A DNA stretch of 46,814 bases from a filamentous cyanobacterium CCT1 (GCA_003017855.1 PYER01000017.1:1-46814), one strand, 5' to 3'. Shown: positions 19,317-34,040, numbered from the stretch's first letter. The notes: generated by a model not told the origin, from the sequence alone. Program-made: numbers and translations.

Positions 19317-20534
19317 TTAAGGGGTAAGATTGCCGCCGTCGAAAATGCGTAGAGACAACCGTTCCCGAGCGTTAGCGTTTGCCCTGCGCCGCAGAGGCAC
19401 CGGTGCCTCCAGATTAATTTCCCGCGCCGCTCGCACCAGCAGTGCCGCCGTCACCAGGCTAGCTACCATTGAGCTACCGCCATAGCTCAGCAGAGGAAAG
19501 GGCAGCCCTGTTGTGGGCAGTACCCCGGTCGCCACTCCCATATTGAGCAGCGATTGTCCCACCAATACCACCATGGCTCCCACCGCCACTAAACGATGCA
19601 GGGGTTGTTTGAGCCGCAGCGCCACCAGCAGCGCCACAGAAGCATAGACACCCAACAGCCCCAACAGCACCAAACAGCCTATAAAGCCAAACTCCTCAGC
19701 AAAAACCGCAAAAATAAAATCGGTGTACTGAATGGGCAGTGAATACAGCTTTTGCTGAGATAGCCCAAACCCCTGTCCCCAAAAGCCGCCCGAACCAATG
19801 GCCAGGAGGCTTTGCACCAGCTGGTACCCCTGGTCACCAGGGTCAGCCCAGGGGTTTAAAAATGAAACAATGCGCTGGCGCTGGTAGGCCTTCAGACTAA
19901 TACTGACTCCTGCGGTTAGCAGGCCACCGCCAGCGGTCAGCAGCAAGTAGCTGTAGGGAATGCCTGCTGCCAGGGCGATTAGCCAAAGGGTCAGGCCGCA
20001 AATGGCCGCTGTACTCAGGTTAGGCTGAATCAAAATCAACCCCAGGATAGCCGCAAAAACGCCTAGCCAGGTGAGACGCGTTGTCCAGGTGAGCTGGGGC
20101 CAGCGGCCAAACAAGCGCGCCCCCTGCAAAATCAGACAGGGCTTAATGAGTTCCGAGGGCTGAATCATAAACGGCCCCAGGGGTAGCCATCGGGTGGCTC
20201 CATTTACCGTTACGCCAAGCGAGGGAATTAAGGTCAGCGCCACCAGACCCACCAAACCCAGCAGCACAATGCCCGACCCCTGGAGTAGGCGGTCTAAAGA
20301 GGTATGGACAATGCGATTGAAAATGACTAGACCAATGGCGACCCAAAGCAGCTGCACCATGACGTAGTGCAGCCCATAGCCATGCTCCACCACCGCCACC
20401 GCGTAGGAGGCTGAAAACAGCACCAGCAAACCGCCTCCCAACCATAAAAAGGTTAACCACCGCAGCCAGCGCGCTTCCGCCGACCACTGACCTACCGTGG
20501 GGTCAATCCATGGAACCAACCGAGCAATGTTCAC
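19317..20534 (-). CDS. ftsW: Septal peptidoglycan polymerase FtsW (SEDS family)
   Basis: The protein has about 405 residues. It is a polytopic SEDS glycosyltransferase that polymerises lipid II at the division septum together with a class B PBP. About ten membrane helices are visible. Family motifs include the basic/aromatic start of TM1 (LRWLTFLWLGGGLLVLFSAS), GATRWLPLG, YTDFIFAVFAEEFGF, and the C-terminal signature GLPFPLLSYGGSSM. I chose the GTG at 20534, which gives a cyanobacteria-like N-terminus (NIARLVPWIDP) and has AAGG just upstream. A TTG at 20579 would add 15 residues. It lies 77 bases upstream of ccdA on the same strand, so co-transcription is possible. Confidence 0.93.
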   Translation of the reverse strand: MNIARLVPWIDPTVGQWSAEARWLRWLTFLWLGGGLLVLFSASYAVAVVEHGYGLHYVMVQLLWVAIGLVIFNRIVHTSLDRLLQGSGIVLLGLVGLVALTLIPSLGVTVNGATRWLPLGPFMIQPSELIKPCLILQGARLFGRWPQLTWTTRLTWLGVFAAILGLILIQPNLSTAAICGLTLWLIALAAGIPYSYLLLTAGGGLLTAGVSISLKAYQRQRIVSFLNPWADPGDQGYQLVQSLLAIGSGGFWGQGFGLSQQKLYSLPIQYTDFIFAVFAEEFGFIGCLVLLGLLGVYASVALLVALRLKQPLHRLVAVGAMVVLVGQSLLNMGVATGVLPTTGLPFPLLSYGGSSMVASLVTAALLVRAAREINLEAPVPLRRRANANARERLSLRIFDGGNLTP

Positions 20535-20597
20535 TACCTTAACCCCGCGTGCCCAAGGGCCAACTCTTTCAAGCGCCAAGTATAGCGGAGGGGACTA

Positions 20598-20636
20598 TTT
20601 TTGTGGATTTTTGATTGGGCTAAAAATCCACAAAAA
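20598..20636. terminator. Perfect 15-bp inverted repeat between apcC and ftsW
   Basis: The arms TTTTTGTGGATTTTT (20598-20612) and AAAAATCCACAAAAA (20622-20636) are exact complements around a 9-base loop. It lies 130 bases past the apcC stop and upstream of ftsW, and probably insulates ftsW from phycobilisome transcription. The stem is AT-rich, so it could instead be a protein-binding palindrome. Confidence 0.55.
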
Positions 20637-20769
20637 TGGCTCTTAAAACAACGGCAGGGCTAGCCCTTTGGCTGACCCTGCACGTATCGCAGCATTAGAA
20701 AGAATGCAGTAAAAATTTTTATCGGATACGCTTACGCCCCTCTTTAGGGAACCGTCCGGGATTGCGCCA

Positions 20770-20973
20770 CTAGAGCAAGCCAGTGTTGGCCCCTTGCCGA
20801 CCCGTAGCCAGTTCAACCTTAACGATTTTGCCGCCCATCTTTTGAATCCGCTGCTGCTCTTTAAACCAGTTGTCGTAGGGCACCAGCTTTGTGAAAAAAG
20901 TGTTTTGCAGTTCCCGCTGGGTACGGATCCTGGTTTGGCTAGGAACACAAGCGGTGATCTTAAACATGCGCAT
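20770..20973 (-). CDS. apcC: Allophycocyanin small core linker LC7.8
   Basis: The protein has 67 residues, MRMFKITACVPSQ to GANTGLL, the standard length for the small linker that caps the peripheral allophycocyanin trimers of core cylinders in the phycobilisome. I chose the ATG at 20973 (AGGAG 11 bases upstream); a second ATG two codons later at 20967 is a possible start, and the open frame upstream to 21063 has no family similarity. The segments QTRIRTQRELQNTFFTKLVP and MGGKIVKVELATG are diagnostic. It is the last gene of the apcE-A-B-C run, 258 bases from apcB, with a stem-loop in the gap that probably lowers its expression. Confidence 0.97.
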   Translation of the reverse strand: MRMFKITACVPSQTRIRTQRELQNTFFTKLVPYDNWFKEQQRIQKMGGKIVKVELATGRQGANTGLL

Positions 20974-21192
20974 GGCCGAAAACTCTCCTGCTATCTCACG
21001 GGACAGATATAAACCTAATCCAGCCCCAGTCCAAGAGCGGAGCTTTGCCAGCGGCAAAACCAAGAATCTCTAAGCTGGACTGGCTAGGAACACTGAAAAG
21101 CCAGAGTCGAAAGCCAATGCTATGGACAGCAGGAAGACAGTACAGCACAACCTAGTGTCCTCAACACTCGCCCCTGACTCTGGCCTAAGGTC

Positions 21193-21213
21193 GCTTTAGC
21201 TAGTGGCTAAAGC
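21193..21213 (-). terminator. Stem-loop between apcB and apcC
   Basis: A perfect 8-bp stem, GCTTTAGC (21193-21200) and GCTAAAGC (21206-21213), with a TAGTG loop, starts 18 bases past the apcB stop. There is no T run after it, so it fits a partial terminator or RNA-stabilising hairpin better than a complete stop. Confidence 0.5.
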
Positions 21214-21231
21214 ACAATGGATGAGCCTGGA

Positions 21232-21717
21232 CTAGCTCAAGCCAGAGCAGATGTAGTCAAAGTAAACGCCCATTTCCTTACCAGCGTCAGCGCCCACCAG
21301 GCTGGAGGTCACTTCTTTCATGGCTTGGATCGAGTTTACGGTAGCGCCGATGGGTACACCCAGGGAGTTGTAGGTTTCCTTGAGGCCATTGAGCACACGC
21401 TCATCCAGGATGGAGGGATCCCCAGCCAGCATGGCGTAGGTGGCGTAGCGCAGGTAGTAGTCGAGGTCGCGAATGCAGGCTGCATAGCGACGGGTGGTGT
21501 ACATGTTGCCACCGGGACGGGTGATATCGGAGTACAGCAGGGACTTAGCCACGGCTTCCTTCACGATTTCAGCGGCGTTAGCGCTGATGGTGCTAGCGGC
21601 ACGAACCCGCAGTTCACCGGTTTGGAAGTAGGCCTTGAGCTTGTCGAGAGCAGACCCATCCAGGTACTTGCCCTGCACATCGGAGGAATTGATAACAGAA
21701 GTAATTGCGTCTTGCAT
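21232..21717 (-). CDS. apcB: Allophycocyanin beta subunit
   Basis: The protein has 161 residues, the normal length. It is a globin-fold phycobiliprotein that pairs with ApcA to build the phycobilisome core and passes excitation energy from phycocyanin to the terminal emitters. Cys 81 in [10 protein letters not shown] is the phycocyanobilin attachment site, and Asn 71 in [10 protein letters not shown] is the residue normally methylated. It lies 64 bases after apcA, so the two are co-transcribed. I see nothing unusual in the sequence. Confidence 0.98.
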   Translation of the reverse strand: MQDAITSVINSSDVQGKYLDGSALDKLKAYFQTGELRVRAASTISANAAEIVKEAVAKSLLYSDITRPGGNMYTTRRYAACIRDLDYYLRYATYAMLAGDPSILDERVLNGLKETYNSLGVPIGATVNSIQAMKEVTSSLVGADAGKEMGVYFDYICSGLS

Positions 21718-21781
21718 TGGTGAAGCTTCCTTAGAACTGACGTAATCTCAACAACGAATCGACGGAGTAGCGCAGCTGCGA

Positions 21782-22267
21782 CTACTGCATAGCGCCGACA
21801 ACATAGTCGAAGTAGGATGCGGCTTCAGCGGCATCATCGCTGGACAGCAGACCGGTTGCAACAGCTTTCATGGAGCGCACAGACTCGGCCACAGCGGGAA
21901 TGGGGGTACCCAAGGAGTTGTACATTTCACGCACGCCCACCAGACCAATTTCTTCGATGGGGGTGACATCACCAGCGACCACACCATAAGTGATCAGACG
22001 CAGGTAGTAGTCCATGTCGCGCAGGCAAGTGGCAGTCATTTCTTCGCCGTAGGCATTGCCACCGGGAGAAACGACGTCGGGGCGCTTCTGGAACAGCTGG
22101 TTACCAGCTTCCTTAACGATGCGCTCGCGGGATTCAGTCAGCACCTGAGCAATCCGCAGACGGCGCTCGCCAGAGGTAACAAAGCCCTTGATGCGATCCA
22201 GCTCACCGGGGCTGAGGTAACGAGCCTCAGCGTCGGCATTCACGATTGACTTCGTGACAATACTCAT
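21782..22267 (-). CDS. apcA: Allophycocyanin alpha subunit
   Basis: The protein has 161 residues from the ATG at 22267, with an excellent Shine-Dalgarno sequence (GGAGGA 7 bases upstream). The longer open frame to 22468 is leader sequence. Cys 81 in [13 protein letters not shown] carries phycocyanobilin. The product pairs with ApcB in the core trimers. A 413-base gap separates it from apcE, long enough for its own promoter, as is usual for the highly expressed apcAB transcript. Confidence 0.98.
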   Translation of the reverse strand: MSIVTKSIVNADAEARYLSPGELDRIKGFVTSGERRLRIAQVLTESRERIVKEAGNQLFQKRPDVVSPGGNAYGEEMTATCLRDMDYYLRLITYGVVAGDVTPIEEIGLVGVREMYNSLGTPIPAVAESVRSMKAVATGLLSSDDAAEAASYFDYVVGAMQ

Positions 22268-22680
22268 TGATGGATTCCTCCGAAAAATATGACCAGATAG
22301 TATGAAACTGGCATTTGAAGGTGCAGGGCCAGAGCTAACTCTATACAGAACCTCAGATCTGGCGGCCTTCCCGATTAATTGTCCGGTATTGCGTAAGCCT
22401 TCTTCAAAGCCGCGAAATATTTTGTAACAGTTTTCCTCAGGATCCCTAAAGGTTGATAGCAAAGCCATCTTGGGGACTTAGCAAAATACCTAAGGCCTCA
22501 AAAAACTATAAACCGGAGGCGTTTTAGAGTCCGGTTTTAATATTTCGCAACAAAAACAGGCGGGTTTACGGCTGAGGCAATACTTTTGCTAAAAACCGGT
22601 CTGTTCTTAACTGTTAAACTCGTGCGGCCACAGCAGTTTAAGGGGGATGGTTTAAGGCCATCCCCCTTAAAAACTGGCGT
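22268..22680 (-). promoter_or_regulatory. apcE-apcA intergenic leader and promoter region
   Basis: No gene is present. The left part is AT-rich and holds a possible minus-strand -10 (TATAGT, plus-strand ACTATA at 22505-22510) without a good -35; it would give a leader of about 230 bases before apcA. The apcA Shine-Dalgarno sequence is at the left end, and the stem-loop that follows apcE is at the right end (22637-22671). The promoter call is tentative. Confidence 0.35.
22637..22671 (-). terminator. Stem-loop after apcE
   Basis: A 14-bp perfect stem (core arms TTAAGGGGGATGG at 22638-22650 and CCATCCCCCTTAA at 22658-22670) with a 7-base loop begins 10 bases past the apcE stop. The transcript continues without a T run, so it may attenuate or protect the apcE mRNA end rather than fully terminate. 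Confidence 0.6.
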
Positions 22681-26524
<3,844 letters not shown>

Positions 26525-27778
26525 ATGGACAACTCAACAACAACCCAGGTGGTCAGCGATGCGGTAGCTCGCCTCTACAACACCTATCCTTTTCCGCCTG
26601 AGCCGATTCTTGACGAGGCTCCGCCAGGGTACAACTGGCGCTGGTACTGGCCCACAGTGCACAGCTTTTGCACCGGGGCGGCTCCTGCCTCAGTCGCAGT
26701 GCGGGTGCTGGATGCGGGCTGTGGCACCGGGGTCAGCACCGAGTACATCAGTCACCTCAACCCAGAGGCTGAAGTACTAGGCATTGATCTGAGCGAGCGG
26801 GCAATCGCCACCGCCACCCAACGCTGCCAGTCCTCCAGGGCCACTAACGTTCAGTTTCGCCAGCTCAGCATCTACGACGTTGATCAGCTAGAGGGCGAGT
26901 TCGACTGGATTAACTGCGTTGGCGTTATCCACCACATGCCCGATCCGCTCAAAGGTCTTCAAGCGCTGGCCACCAAGCTGGCCCCTGGTGGGTTTATTCA
27001 TTTATTTGTCTACGCCGCCATCGGCCGCTGGGAAATTTCGCTGATGCAGCGCGCGATCGCCCTGGTGCAGGGCAGCCAGCGGGGCGACTACCGCGACGGG
27101 GTACAGGTGGGTCGGCAGATTTTTGCCAGCCTGCCCGAGGGCAACCGGCTCAAGCAGCGAGAGCGCGATCGCTGGGCCATGGAAAACCAGCGCGACGAGT
27201 GCTTTGCCGATATGTATGTTCACCCTCAGGAAGTCGATTACACCCTCGATAGCTTGTTTGAGCTGATCGAGGCATCGGGGCTGGAGTTCGTGGGCTTTTC
27301 AAACCCTCAGATCTGGCAGCTCGATCGCCTGCTGGCTTCAGACCCGGCCCTGCTGGCGCGCGCCCAACAGCTGCCCGAAAAAGATCAGTACCGTCTGGTT
27401 GAGCTGCTTGATCCAGAGATCACCCACTTTGAGTGGTTCCTGGCTCGCCCCCCCTACCCGCGCACTAGCTGGCAGAACGATGCCGACCTCCTGACAGCCA
27501 TTCCCACCCGCAATCCCTGTATGGAGGGCTGGCCCAGCCAGAGTATTTTCGATCATAACTATCAAATTATTTCGCTGGAGCAAAAGGAGTTTGAGTTTTT
27601 GCAGGCCTGCGATGCTCAAAGACCGACCCAAGCGGGCCACCGCCAAGACGGCCTTCACAATCAGCCCTCTGCGACGGTCGCAGACCTGCTGAGCCAGAGC
27701 AGGTTAAGCCTTGAGGACGTGCGCCAGCTGCACCAGCGCCAGCTGATCTTGTTGCATGTGCCACAGCACAATCTATAA
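26525..27778 (+). CDS. Class I SAM-dependent methyltransferase
   Basis: The protein has 417 residues. The Rossmann methyltransferase core is clear: motif I VLDAGCGTG near residue 60, an acidic residue at the end of strand 2 (LGIDLSERA), and post-motif NCVGVIHHMPDP. A long C-terminal extension (about 200-417) has a conserved-looking FADMYVHPQEVDYT segment but no motif I can assign. The N-terminal YNTYPFPPEP is typical of cyanobacterial proteins simply annotated as class I methyltransferases. The substrate is unknown. It lies between the phycobilisome and ATP synthase operons and is divergent from apcE. The 125-base gap to the ATP synthase operon carries that operon's probable promoter. Confidence 0.88.
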   Translation: MDNSTTTQVVSDAVARLYNTYPFPPEPILDEAPPGYNWRWYWPTVHSFCTGAAPASVAVRVLDAGCGTGVSTEYISHLNPEAEVLGIDLSERAIATATQRCQSSRATNVQFRQLSIYDVDQLEGEFDWINCVGVIHHMPDPLKGLQALATKLAPGGFIHLFVYAAIGRWEISLMQRAIALVQGSQRGDYRDGVQVGRQIFASLPEGNRLKQRERDRWAMENQRDECFADMYVHPQEVDYTLDSLFELIEASGLEFVGFSNPQIWQLDRLLASDPALLARAQQLPEKDQYRLVELLDPEITHFEWFLARPPYPRTSWQNDADLLTAIPTRNPCMEGWPSQSIFDHNYQIISLEQKEFEFLQACDAQRPTQAGHRQDGLHNQPSATVADLLSQSRLSLEDVRQLHQRQLILLHVPQHNL

Positions 27779-27836
27779 AGTTAGGCCGAAGATAGCGGAT
27801 TTACTTTTGGGAAGCGTCTATTAAGTATTATTGCCG

Positions 27837-27845
27837 TGATATGAT
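27837..27845 (+). promoter_or_regulatory. Candidate extended -10 promoter of the ATP synthase operon
   Basis: TGATATGAT matches the extended -10 pattern TGnTATnAT. It is about 60 bases upstream of the subunit I start codon, and no -35 hexamer is evident, as expected for an extended -10 promoter. It was identified by eye only. Confidence 0.4.
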
Positions 27846-27903
27846 CTCCCATGGCCTGCATGCGCGGGTCAAACCCTTTAACGGCTAAGGATTAGGCGCT
27901 TTC

Positions 27904-28395
27904 GTGGCCCCATTGCCCTCCGAACACACCGACCCTATTGCTCCAGCTGAGGCAGACCTAGACCCAGGTCAACCCGACGGTCAAGAACTTCCTCCAGCTT
28001 CAGCAAATGCAATGGCAGAGTACTATCAGCTGCAGCAAAACTTGTTGCTGACAACTCTGTCATTCAGCGGCGTGATCTTTGTTTCTGTCTGGCTAGCCTA
28101 CTCTCTACCAATTGCTCTGAATTATTTAATAGGAGCGTGCGGTGGTGTGGTTTACTTGAGGATGTTGGCAAAAAGCGTGGCCAACATCGGGCGCGGCAGC
28201 GCCAGGCTAGGAAGCGGGCGATTAGCCCTTGTGGTCGGGTTGGTGCTGGTAGCTACCCAGTGGCAGCAGCTTCAGGTCGTACCTGTTTTTCTGGGTTTCT
28301 TGACCTACAAGGGGGCGTTAATTGCTTACACCCTCTGGACTGCGGTGCTGCCAAAATCCTCGTCAGAGTCATTCCAGGAACCTGGTTCGACCTAG
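27904..28395 (+). CDS. atpI: ATP synthase subunit I
   Basis: The protein has 163 residues with a GTG start. A polar, Pro/Asp-rich N-terminus of about 40 residues precedes four hydrophobic segments, beginning with LLLTTLSFSGVIFVSVWLAYSLP and ending with GFLTYKGALIAYTLWTAVLP. Subunit I (also called Atp1) assists assembly of the c-ring in the membrane and is the standard first gene of cyanobacterial atp operons. It is poorly conserved in sequence, so the assignment rests on position, size and topology. Confidence 0.9.
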   Translation: MAPLPSEHTDPIAPAEADLDPGQPDGQELPPASANAMAEYYQLQQNLLLTTLSFSGVIFVSVWLAYSLPIALNYLIGACGGVVYLRMLAKSVANIGRGSARLGSGRLALVVGLVLVATQWQQLQVVPVFLGFLTYKGALIAYTLWTAVLPKSSSESFQEPGST

Positions 28396-28460
28396 ATCGG
28401 TGGTTCCCCAGCATAGCATGCTTTTTCCTGGTAGGTCTTAAGGAGAAGTTGATTTAAGAG

Positions 28461-29210
28461 ATGGCGCTCAACATGTTCACGATTCATCCCTTAGTCCTGG
28501 CAGAGCTAGAGGTTGGCCAGCATTTGTACTGGCAGGTTGGTGGCCTTAAGCTCCATGGTCAGGTCTTTCTGACCTCATGGTTTGTCATTGGCGTGCTGCT
28601 GCTGGTGTCTTTTTTAGCCACCCGTAACATTCAGCGCATACCGTCCGGTTTGCAGAACTTCATGGAGTACGCCCTGGAGTTCATCCGTGACCTGGCTAAA
28701 AACCAGATTGGCGAAAAGGAGTACCGGCCCTGGGTTCCCTTCGTCGGCACATTGTTTCTATTTATCTTTGTGTCTAACTGGTCTGGGGCGCTGATTCCCT
28801 GGAAGCTCATCCATCTGCCAGCGGGTGAGCTGGCCGCTCCCACTAATGACATCAACACCACTGTGGCCCTGGCCCTGTTGACGTCCTTGGCCTATTTCTA
28901 TGCAGGCTTTAGCAAGCGCGGGTTGGGGTACTTTGCCAAGTACATCGAACCAACGCCAATCTTGCTGCCCATCAACATTTTAGAAGATTTCACCAAGCCC
29001 CTTTCTCTCAGTTTCCGTCTGTTTGGAAACATCCTGGCCGATGAGCTAGTGGTCGCTGTGCTGGTTTTGCTGGTACCTCTCTTCGTACCGCTACCGGTTA
29101 TGGTCCTGGGTCTGTTTACCAGTGCTATTCAGGCACTGATCTTTGCAACCCTGGCGGCGGCCTACATCGGCGAGGCCATTGAGGGGCATGGTGGTGAAGA
29201 GCATGGATGA
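28461..29210 (+). CDS. atpB: F0F1 ATP synthase subunit a
   Basis: The protein has 249 residues. This membrane subunit forms the two proton half-channels facing the c-ring. The essential Arg lies in [17 protein letters not shown], the family signature, and the C-terminal helix contains [21 protein letters not shown]. The start ATG at 28461 follows AAGGAGAAG with a long spacer; a second ATG at 28473 is possible. Its TGA stop shares bases with the ATG of a 48-codon frame (29207). It is named atpB following the E. coli scheme; some cyanobacterial literature calls it atpI. Confidence 0.97.
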   Translation: MALNMFTIHPLVLAELEVGQHLYWQVGGLKLHGQVFLTSWFVIGVLLLVSFLATRNIQRIPSGLQNFMEYALEFIRDLAKNQIGEKEYRPWVPFVGTLFLFIFVSNWSGALIPWKLIHLPAGELAAPTNDINTTVALALLTSLAYFYAGFSKRGLGYFAKYIEPTPILLPINILEDFTKPLSLSFRLFGNILADELVVAVLVLLVPLFVPLPVMVLGLFTSAIQALIFATLAAAYIGEAIEGHGGEEHG

Positions 29211-29353
29211 CCCCCAGTGATTTTCCCTGTGGATTTCTTCTTGGGGCATTCATTTTGGTATTGGCTGGTGGGGCAGGTGCTGCCAGCCGACGTGGTCCTA
29301 GGGGCCGCACCCACAAGAAACGCCTATCGAGCGTTGTCTACGACCTGATTTAA
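29207..29353 (+). CDS. Candidate 48-residue membrane miniprotein overlapping the atpB stop
   Basis: The frame starts with the ATG at 29207-29209, inside ATGA, so it overlaps the TGA stop of atpB (29208-29210) by four bases, a classic translational-coupling arrangement. It runs 48 codons to TAA at 29351-29353, 33 bases before atpE. The predicted protein has a short polar start (MTPSDFPCG), one hydrophobic segment (residues 10-26, [17 protein letters not shown]), a strongly basic stretch ([13 protein letters not shown]) and a short tail ending YDLI. That is a plausible single-pass inner membrane protein with a cytoplasmic basic tail. I know of no named atp-operon gene in this position. It may instead be spacer DNA, since conservation cannot be tested here. 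Confidence 0.5.
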   Translation: MTPSDFPCGFLLGAFILVLAGGAGAASRRGPRGRTHKKRLSSVVYDLI

Positions 29354-29383
29354 CGAGTTGTTGATTGTCCAAAATCGAGGTAA

Positions 29384-29632
<249 letters not shown>

Positions 29633-29755
29633 ATAGTCATCGATGGGCTAGGGAGAGGTGCTGTACCTTTCCCTGCCTTTCGACACTGGCGATTTCCCCT
29701 GTGGAATTTCACTCTGTAGTGCTGGCCCTGGGCCGGGTTAAAGGGCATACCCACA

Positions 29756-30247
29756 ATGATGAATTTTGTTTGGTTACTGGCGGTTGAGGCCGCTGAAACG
29801 GTTGAAGAAGGCGGTGGTCTATTTGACCTCGACGCCACTCTGCCGCTGATGGCAGTGCAGTTTGTGCTCCTGGCAGTGGCGCTCAACGCGCTTTTCTACA
29901 AGCCTCTGGGCAAAGTTTTAGACGAGCGTGACGGTTACATTAGTTCCAATCAAGTTGATGCGGCAGAGCGCCTGGCTAAGGCTGAGCAGATTGCTAAGCA
30001 GTATCAACAAGAGCTGGCTGAAACCCGTCGCCAGGCCCAAACGGTAATTGCCGAGGCCCAGGAAGAAGCGCAGAAAATTGCGTCTCAAACCGTTGCGGCT
30101 GCTCAGCAGGAGGCTCAGGCCCAGCGGGAGCAGGTGCAGCGCGAACTAGACGAGCAAAAGAGTCAGGCTATGGCCACCCTAGAGCAGCAGGTGGATGGTC
30201 TGAGTCAGCAAATTTTAGACAAGCTGCTGGGTTCTTTAGCGGCCTAG
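29756..30247 (+). CDS. atpF2: F0F1 ATP synthase subunit b'
   Basis: The protein has 163 residues: an N-terminal membrane helix ([20 protein letters not shown]) followed by [14 protein letters not shown] and a long charged coiled coil rich in Ala, Glu and Gln. It pairs with b to form the heterodimeric peripheral stalk seen in photosynthetic organisms. An acidic N-terminal segment ([16 protein letters not shown]) is typical of b'. It is also named atpG in some cyanobacterial annotations. Confidence 0.95.
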   Translation: MMNFVWLLAVEAAETVEEGGGLFDLDATLPLMAVQFVLLAVALNALFYKPLGKVLDERDGYISSNQVDAAERLAKAEQIAKQYQQELAETRRQAQTVIAEAQEEAQKIASQTVAAAQQEAQAQREQVQRELDEQKSQAMATLEQQVDGLSQQILDKLLGSLAA

Positions 30248-30315
30248 GCTATTGGTAAAGCCGGGGTGGCTTAGCCCTTCCGGAGTTGCCCGCGTCGTTG
30301 ACGGAAAGTAGGGAT

Positions 30316-30837
30316 ATGACTATTGGTTGGTTACTGGCGGCGGAAGCAGGTGGTTTTGGTGTGGATTTCAATATCCTGGAAACCAACCTGATAAATTTGG
30401 TCATTATTATTGGCGTGCTGTATTACTTTGGCGGCAAGTTTTTAGGGAAAACCCTATCGACCCGTCAGTCGGCGATTAAAACAGCGATTGTTGAGGCCGA
30501 GCAGCGTAAGCAGGAGGCCGCCGCCGCGCTGGCAGAGCAGCAACAAAAGCTGGCCCAGGCTCAGACAGAAGCTAAAAAGATTTTGGCCGAAGCCCAGACA
30601 ACAGCAGAGCGCAGCCGTGAGGAGATCTTAAAGCAGTCTCAGATCGACGTAGAGCGCATGCGAGCTAACGCCGCTCAAGACCTCAGCTCTCAGGAGGCTA
30701 AGGTCATGCGAGAGCTGCAGCAGCGCATTGCCGCCCTGGCCATCGAGCGCAGCGAAGCCGCTCTGCCGGATCGGCTGAACGACGATTTGCAGCGGCGTCT
30801 GGTGGATTCCAGTATTGCCTCGCTTAAAGGAGAATAG
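30316..30837 (+). CDS. atpF: F0F1 ATP synthase subunit b
   Basis: The protein has 173 residues, starting at the ATG at 30316 (upstream AGTAGGG); an open extension to 30286 is not needed. One N-terminal membrane helix (NLINLVIIIGVLYYFGGKF) is followed by a long coiled coil with many EAEQRKQEAAAAL-like heptads. It forms the peripheral stalk with b' and delta. Two bases separate its stop from the delta start, implying coupled translation. Confidence 0.96.
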   Translation: MTIGWLLAAEAGGFGVDFNILETNLINLVIIIGVLYYFGGKFLGKTLSTRQSAIKTAIVEAEQRKQEAAAALAEQQQKLAQAQTEAKKILAEAQTTAERSREEILKQSQIDVERMRANAAQDLSSQEAKVMRELQQRIAALAIERSEAALPDRLNDDLQRRLVDSSIASLKGE

Positions 30838-30839
30838 CC

Positions 30840-31397
30840 ATGAACGACACAACGCTGAGTTCTGAAATTGCTGGTCCCTACGCCAAGGCTCTGATGTCGG
30901 TGGCTGATGATAACAACGCTGCTGATCAGGTAGGTGGCGAAGTCGCCAATCTGCTAGAGGTGCTGGCCAGTTCTGACGAGCTAATCGGGTTTCTGTCTAA
31001 CCCGCTGATGGCTCCCGATTCTAAAAAAGAAGTGCTGCGCCAAATTGCTGAAGGAAACGTGAGCGGCTTCTTGCTGAACTTTCTAATGCTGCTGGTTGAT
31101 AGGGGTCGGATCGCCTTTCTGCAGCCCGTGCTTCAGCAGTACCAAGCTCTGCTGAGAGAGCGAAACCAAACGGTTTTGGCCGATGTGACCTCTGCTATTG
31201 AGCTGAGCGACGACCAGCAGAACGCGATTCGCGATCGCGTCAAAGCCATGACCGGTGCCAACAGCGTCGAGCTGTCGATCCAGATTGACCCAGCCCTGAT
31301 TGGGGGACTGATCATTAAGGTTGGCTCTCAGGTGATCGACGCCAGCCTCCGAGGGCAGCTGCGTCGCATCGGCCTGCAGCTAGCGACCACCGCCTAG
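30840..31397 (+). CDS. atpH: F0F1 ATP synthase subunit delta
   Basis: The protein has 185 residues. It joins the peripheral stalk to the top of the alpha3beta3 head. The N-terminal six-helix domain (YAKALMSVA, LSNPLMAPDSKK) and the C-terminal beta-alpha segment ending IDPALIGGLIIKVGSQVIDAS match the OSCP/delta family. It is called atpD in some cyanobacteria. Its ATG directly follows the b gene. Confidence 0.96.
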   Translation: MNDTTLSSEIAGPYAKALMSVADDNNAADQVGGEVANLLEVLASSDELIGFLSNPLMAPDSKKEVLRQIAEGNVSGFLLNFLMLLVDRGRIAFLQPVLQQYQALLRERNQTVLADVTSAIELSDDQQNAIRDRVKAMTGANSVELSIQIDPALIGGLIIKVGSQVIDASLRGQLRRIGLQLATTA

Positions 31398-31406
31398 CCC
31401 CATTGA

Positions 31407-32996
<1,590 letters not shown>

Positions 32997-33065
32997 TCTC
33001 CTGTTTTAGTCGGGGTGTGGCCTCAGTCAACACCCCGACTCTCGACGACCCCTTAGGGATCCACT

Positions 33066-34013
33066 ATGCCTAACCTAAAAGCGATTCGAGACCGCATTAA
33101 GTCTGTTAAAAATACTCGCAAGATCACTGAAGCCATGCGTCTGGTGGCGGCGGCTAAGGTGCGTCGCGCCCAGGAGCAGGTGATTGCCACCCGACCCTTC
33201 GCCGATCGCCTGGCCCAGGTGCTCTACGGTCTGCAAAGTCGACTCCGGTTTGAGGAGGCCGACCTGCCTCTGCTGAAGCAGCGCGACGTTCAAACCGTGG
33301 CTCTGCTGGTCATCTCCGGCGATCGCGGCCTCTGCGGCGGCTACAACACCAACGTCATTCGCCGAGCCGAAATCCGGGCTCAGGAACTGGCGGCTGAGGG
33401 CTTGAACTATAAGTTTGTCATCGTCGGTCGCAAGGCCAACCAGTACTTTAAGCGTCGCGACCAGCCAATTGAGTCCAGCTTCATTGGTATGGAACAAATT
33501 CCAACCGCAGCCGAAGCCTCAACGATCGCGGACGAACTGCTGTCGCTGTTTCTCTCCGACGAAGTCGACCGGGTTGAGCTGGTTTATACCCGGTTTGTGT
33601 CGCTGGTCAGCTCTCGCCCGGTGATTCAAACGTTGCTACCCCTCGATCCCCAGGGTCTAGAGGTATCGGATGACGAAATTTTCCGGCTTACGACCCGAGG
33701 TGGCGTCTTCCAGGTAGAGCGCGAGAAGGTAACTGGGCCAGCTCCAACGGAGTTTCCCCAGGACATGATCTTTGAACAAGATCCGGTGCAGATTCTGGAT
33801 GCGCTGCTGCCTCTGTATCTGAACAATCAGATTCTGCGGGCGCTGCAGGAGTCGGCGGCGAGCGAACTGGCCGCCCGAATGACGGCCATGAACAACGCTA
33901 GCGACAACGCGAAGGAACTGGCTAAGACCCTCAACCTGACCTACAACAAAGCGCGTCAGGCCGCTATTACTCAAGAAATTCTGGAAGTGGTAGCAGGGGC
34001 TAACTCTCTGTAA
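33066..34013 (+). CDS. atpG: F0F1 ATP synthase subunit gamma
   Basis: The protein has 315 residues. It is the central rotor shaft, with long N- and C-terminal helices ([19 protein letters not shown] and [20 protein letters not shown]) that pack as a coiled coil inside the head. The length and the segment near residues 195-230 fit the photosynthetic gamma with its extra loop. That loop lacks the Cys pair of the chloroplast redox switch, as in other cyanobacteria. It is named atpC in some schemes. It is the last gene of this operon and is followed by a terminator. Confidence 0.97.
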   Translation: MPNLKAIRDRIKSVKNTRKITEAMRLVAAAKVRRAQEQVIATRPFADRLAQVLYGLQSRLRFEEADLPLLKQRDVQTVALLVISGDRGLCGGYNTNVIRRAEIRAQELAAEGLNYKFVIVGRKANQYFKRRDQPIESSFIGMEQIPTAAEASTIADELLSLFLSDEVDRVELVYTRFVSLVSSRPVIQTLLPLDPQGLEVSDDEIFRLTTRGGVFQVEREKVTGPAPTEFPQDMIFEQDPVQILDALLPLYLNNQILRALQESAASELAARMTAMNNASDNAKELAKTLNLTYNKARQAAITQEILEVVAGANSL

Positions 34014-34040
34014 GCCTGGAACAACCTACATTCACGACTA

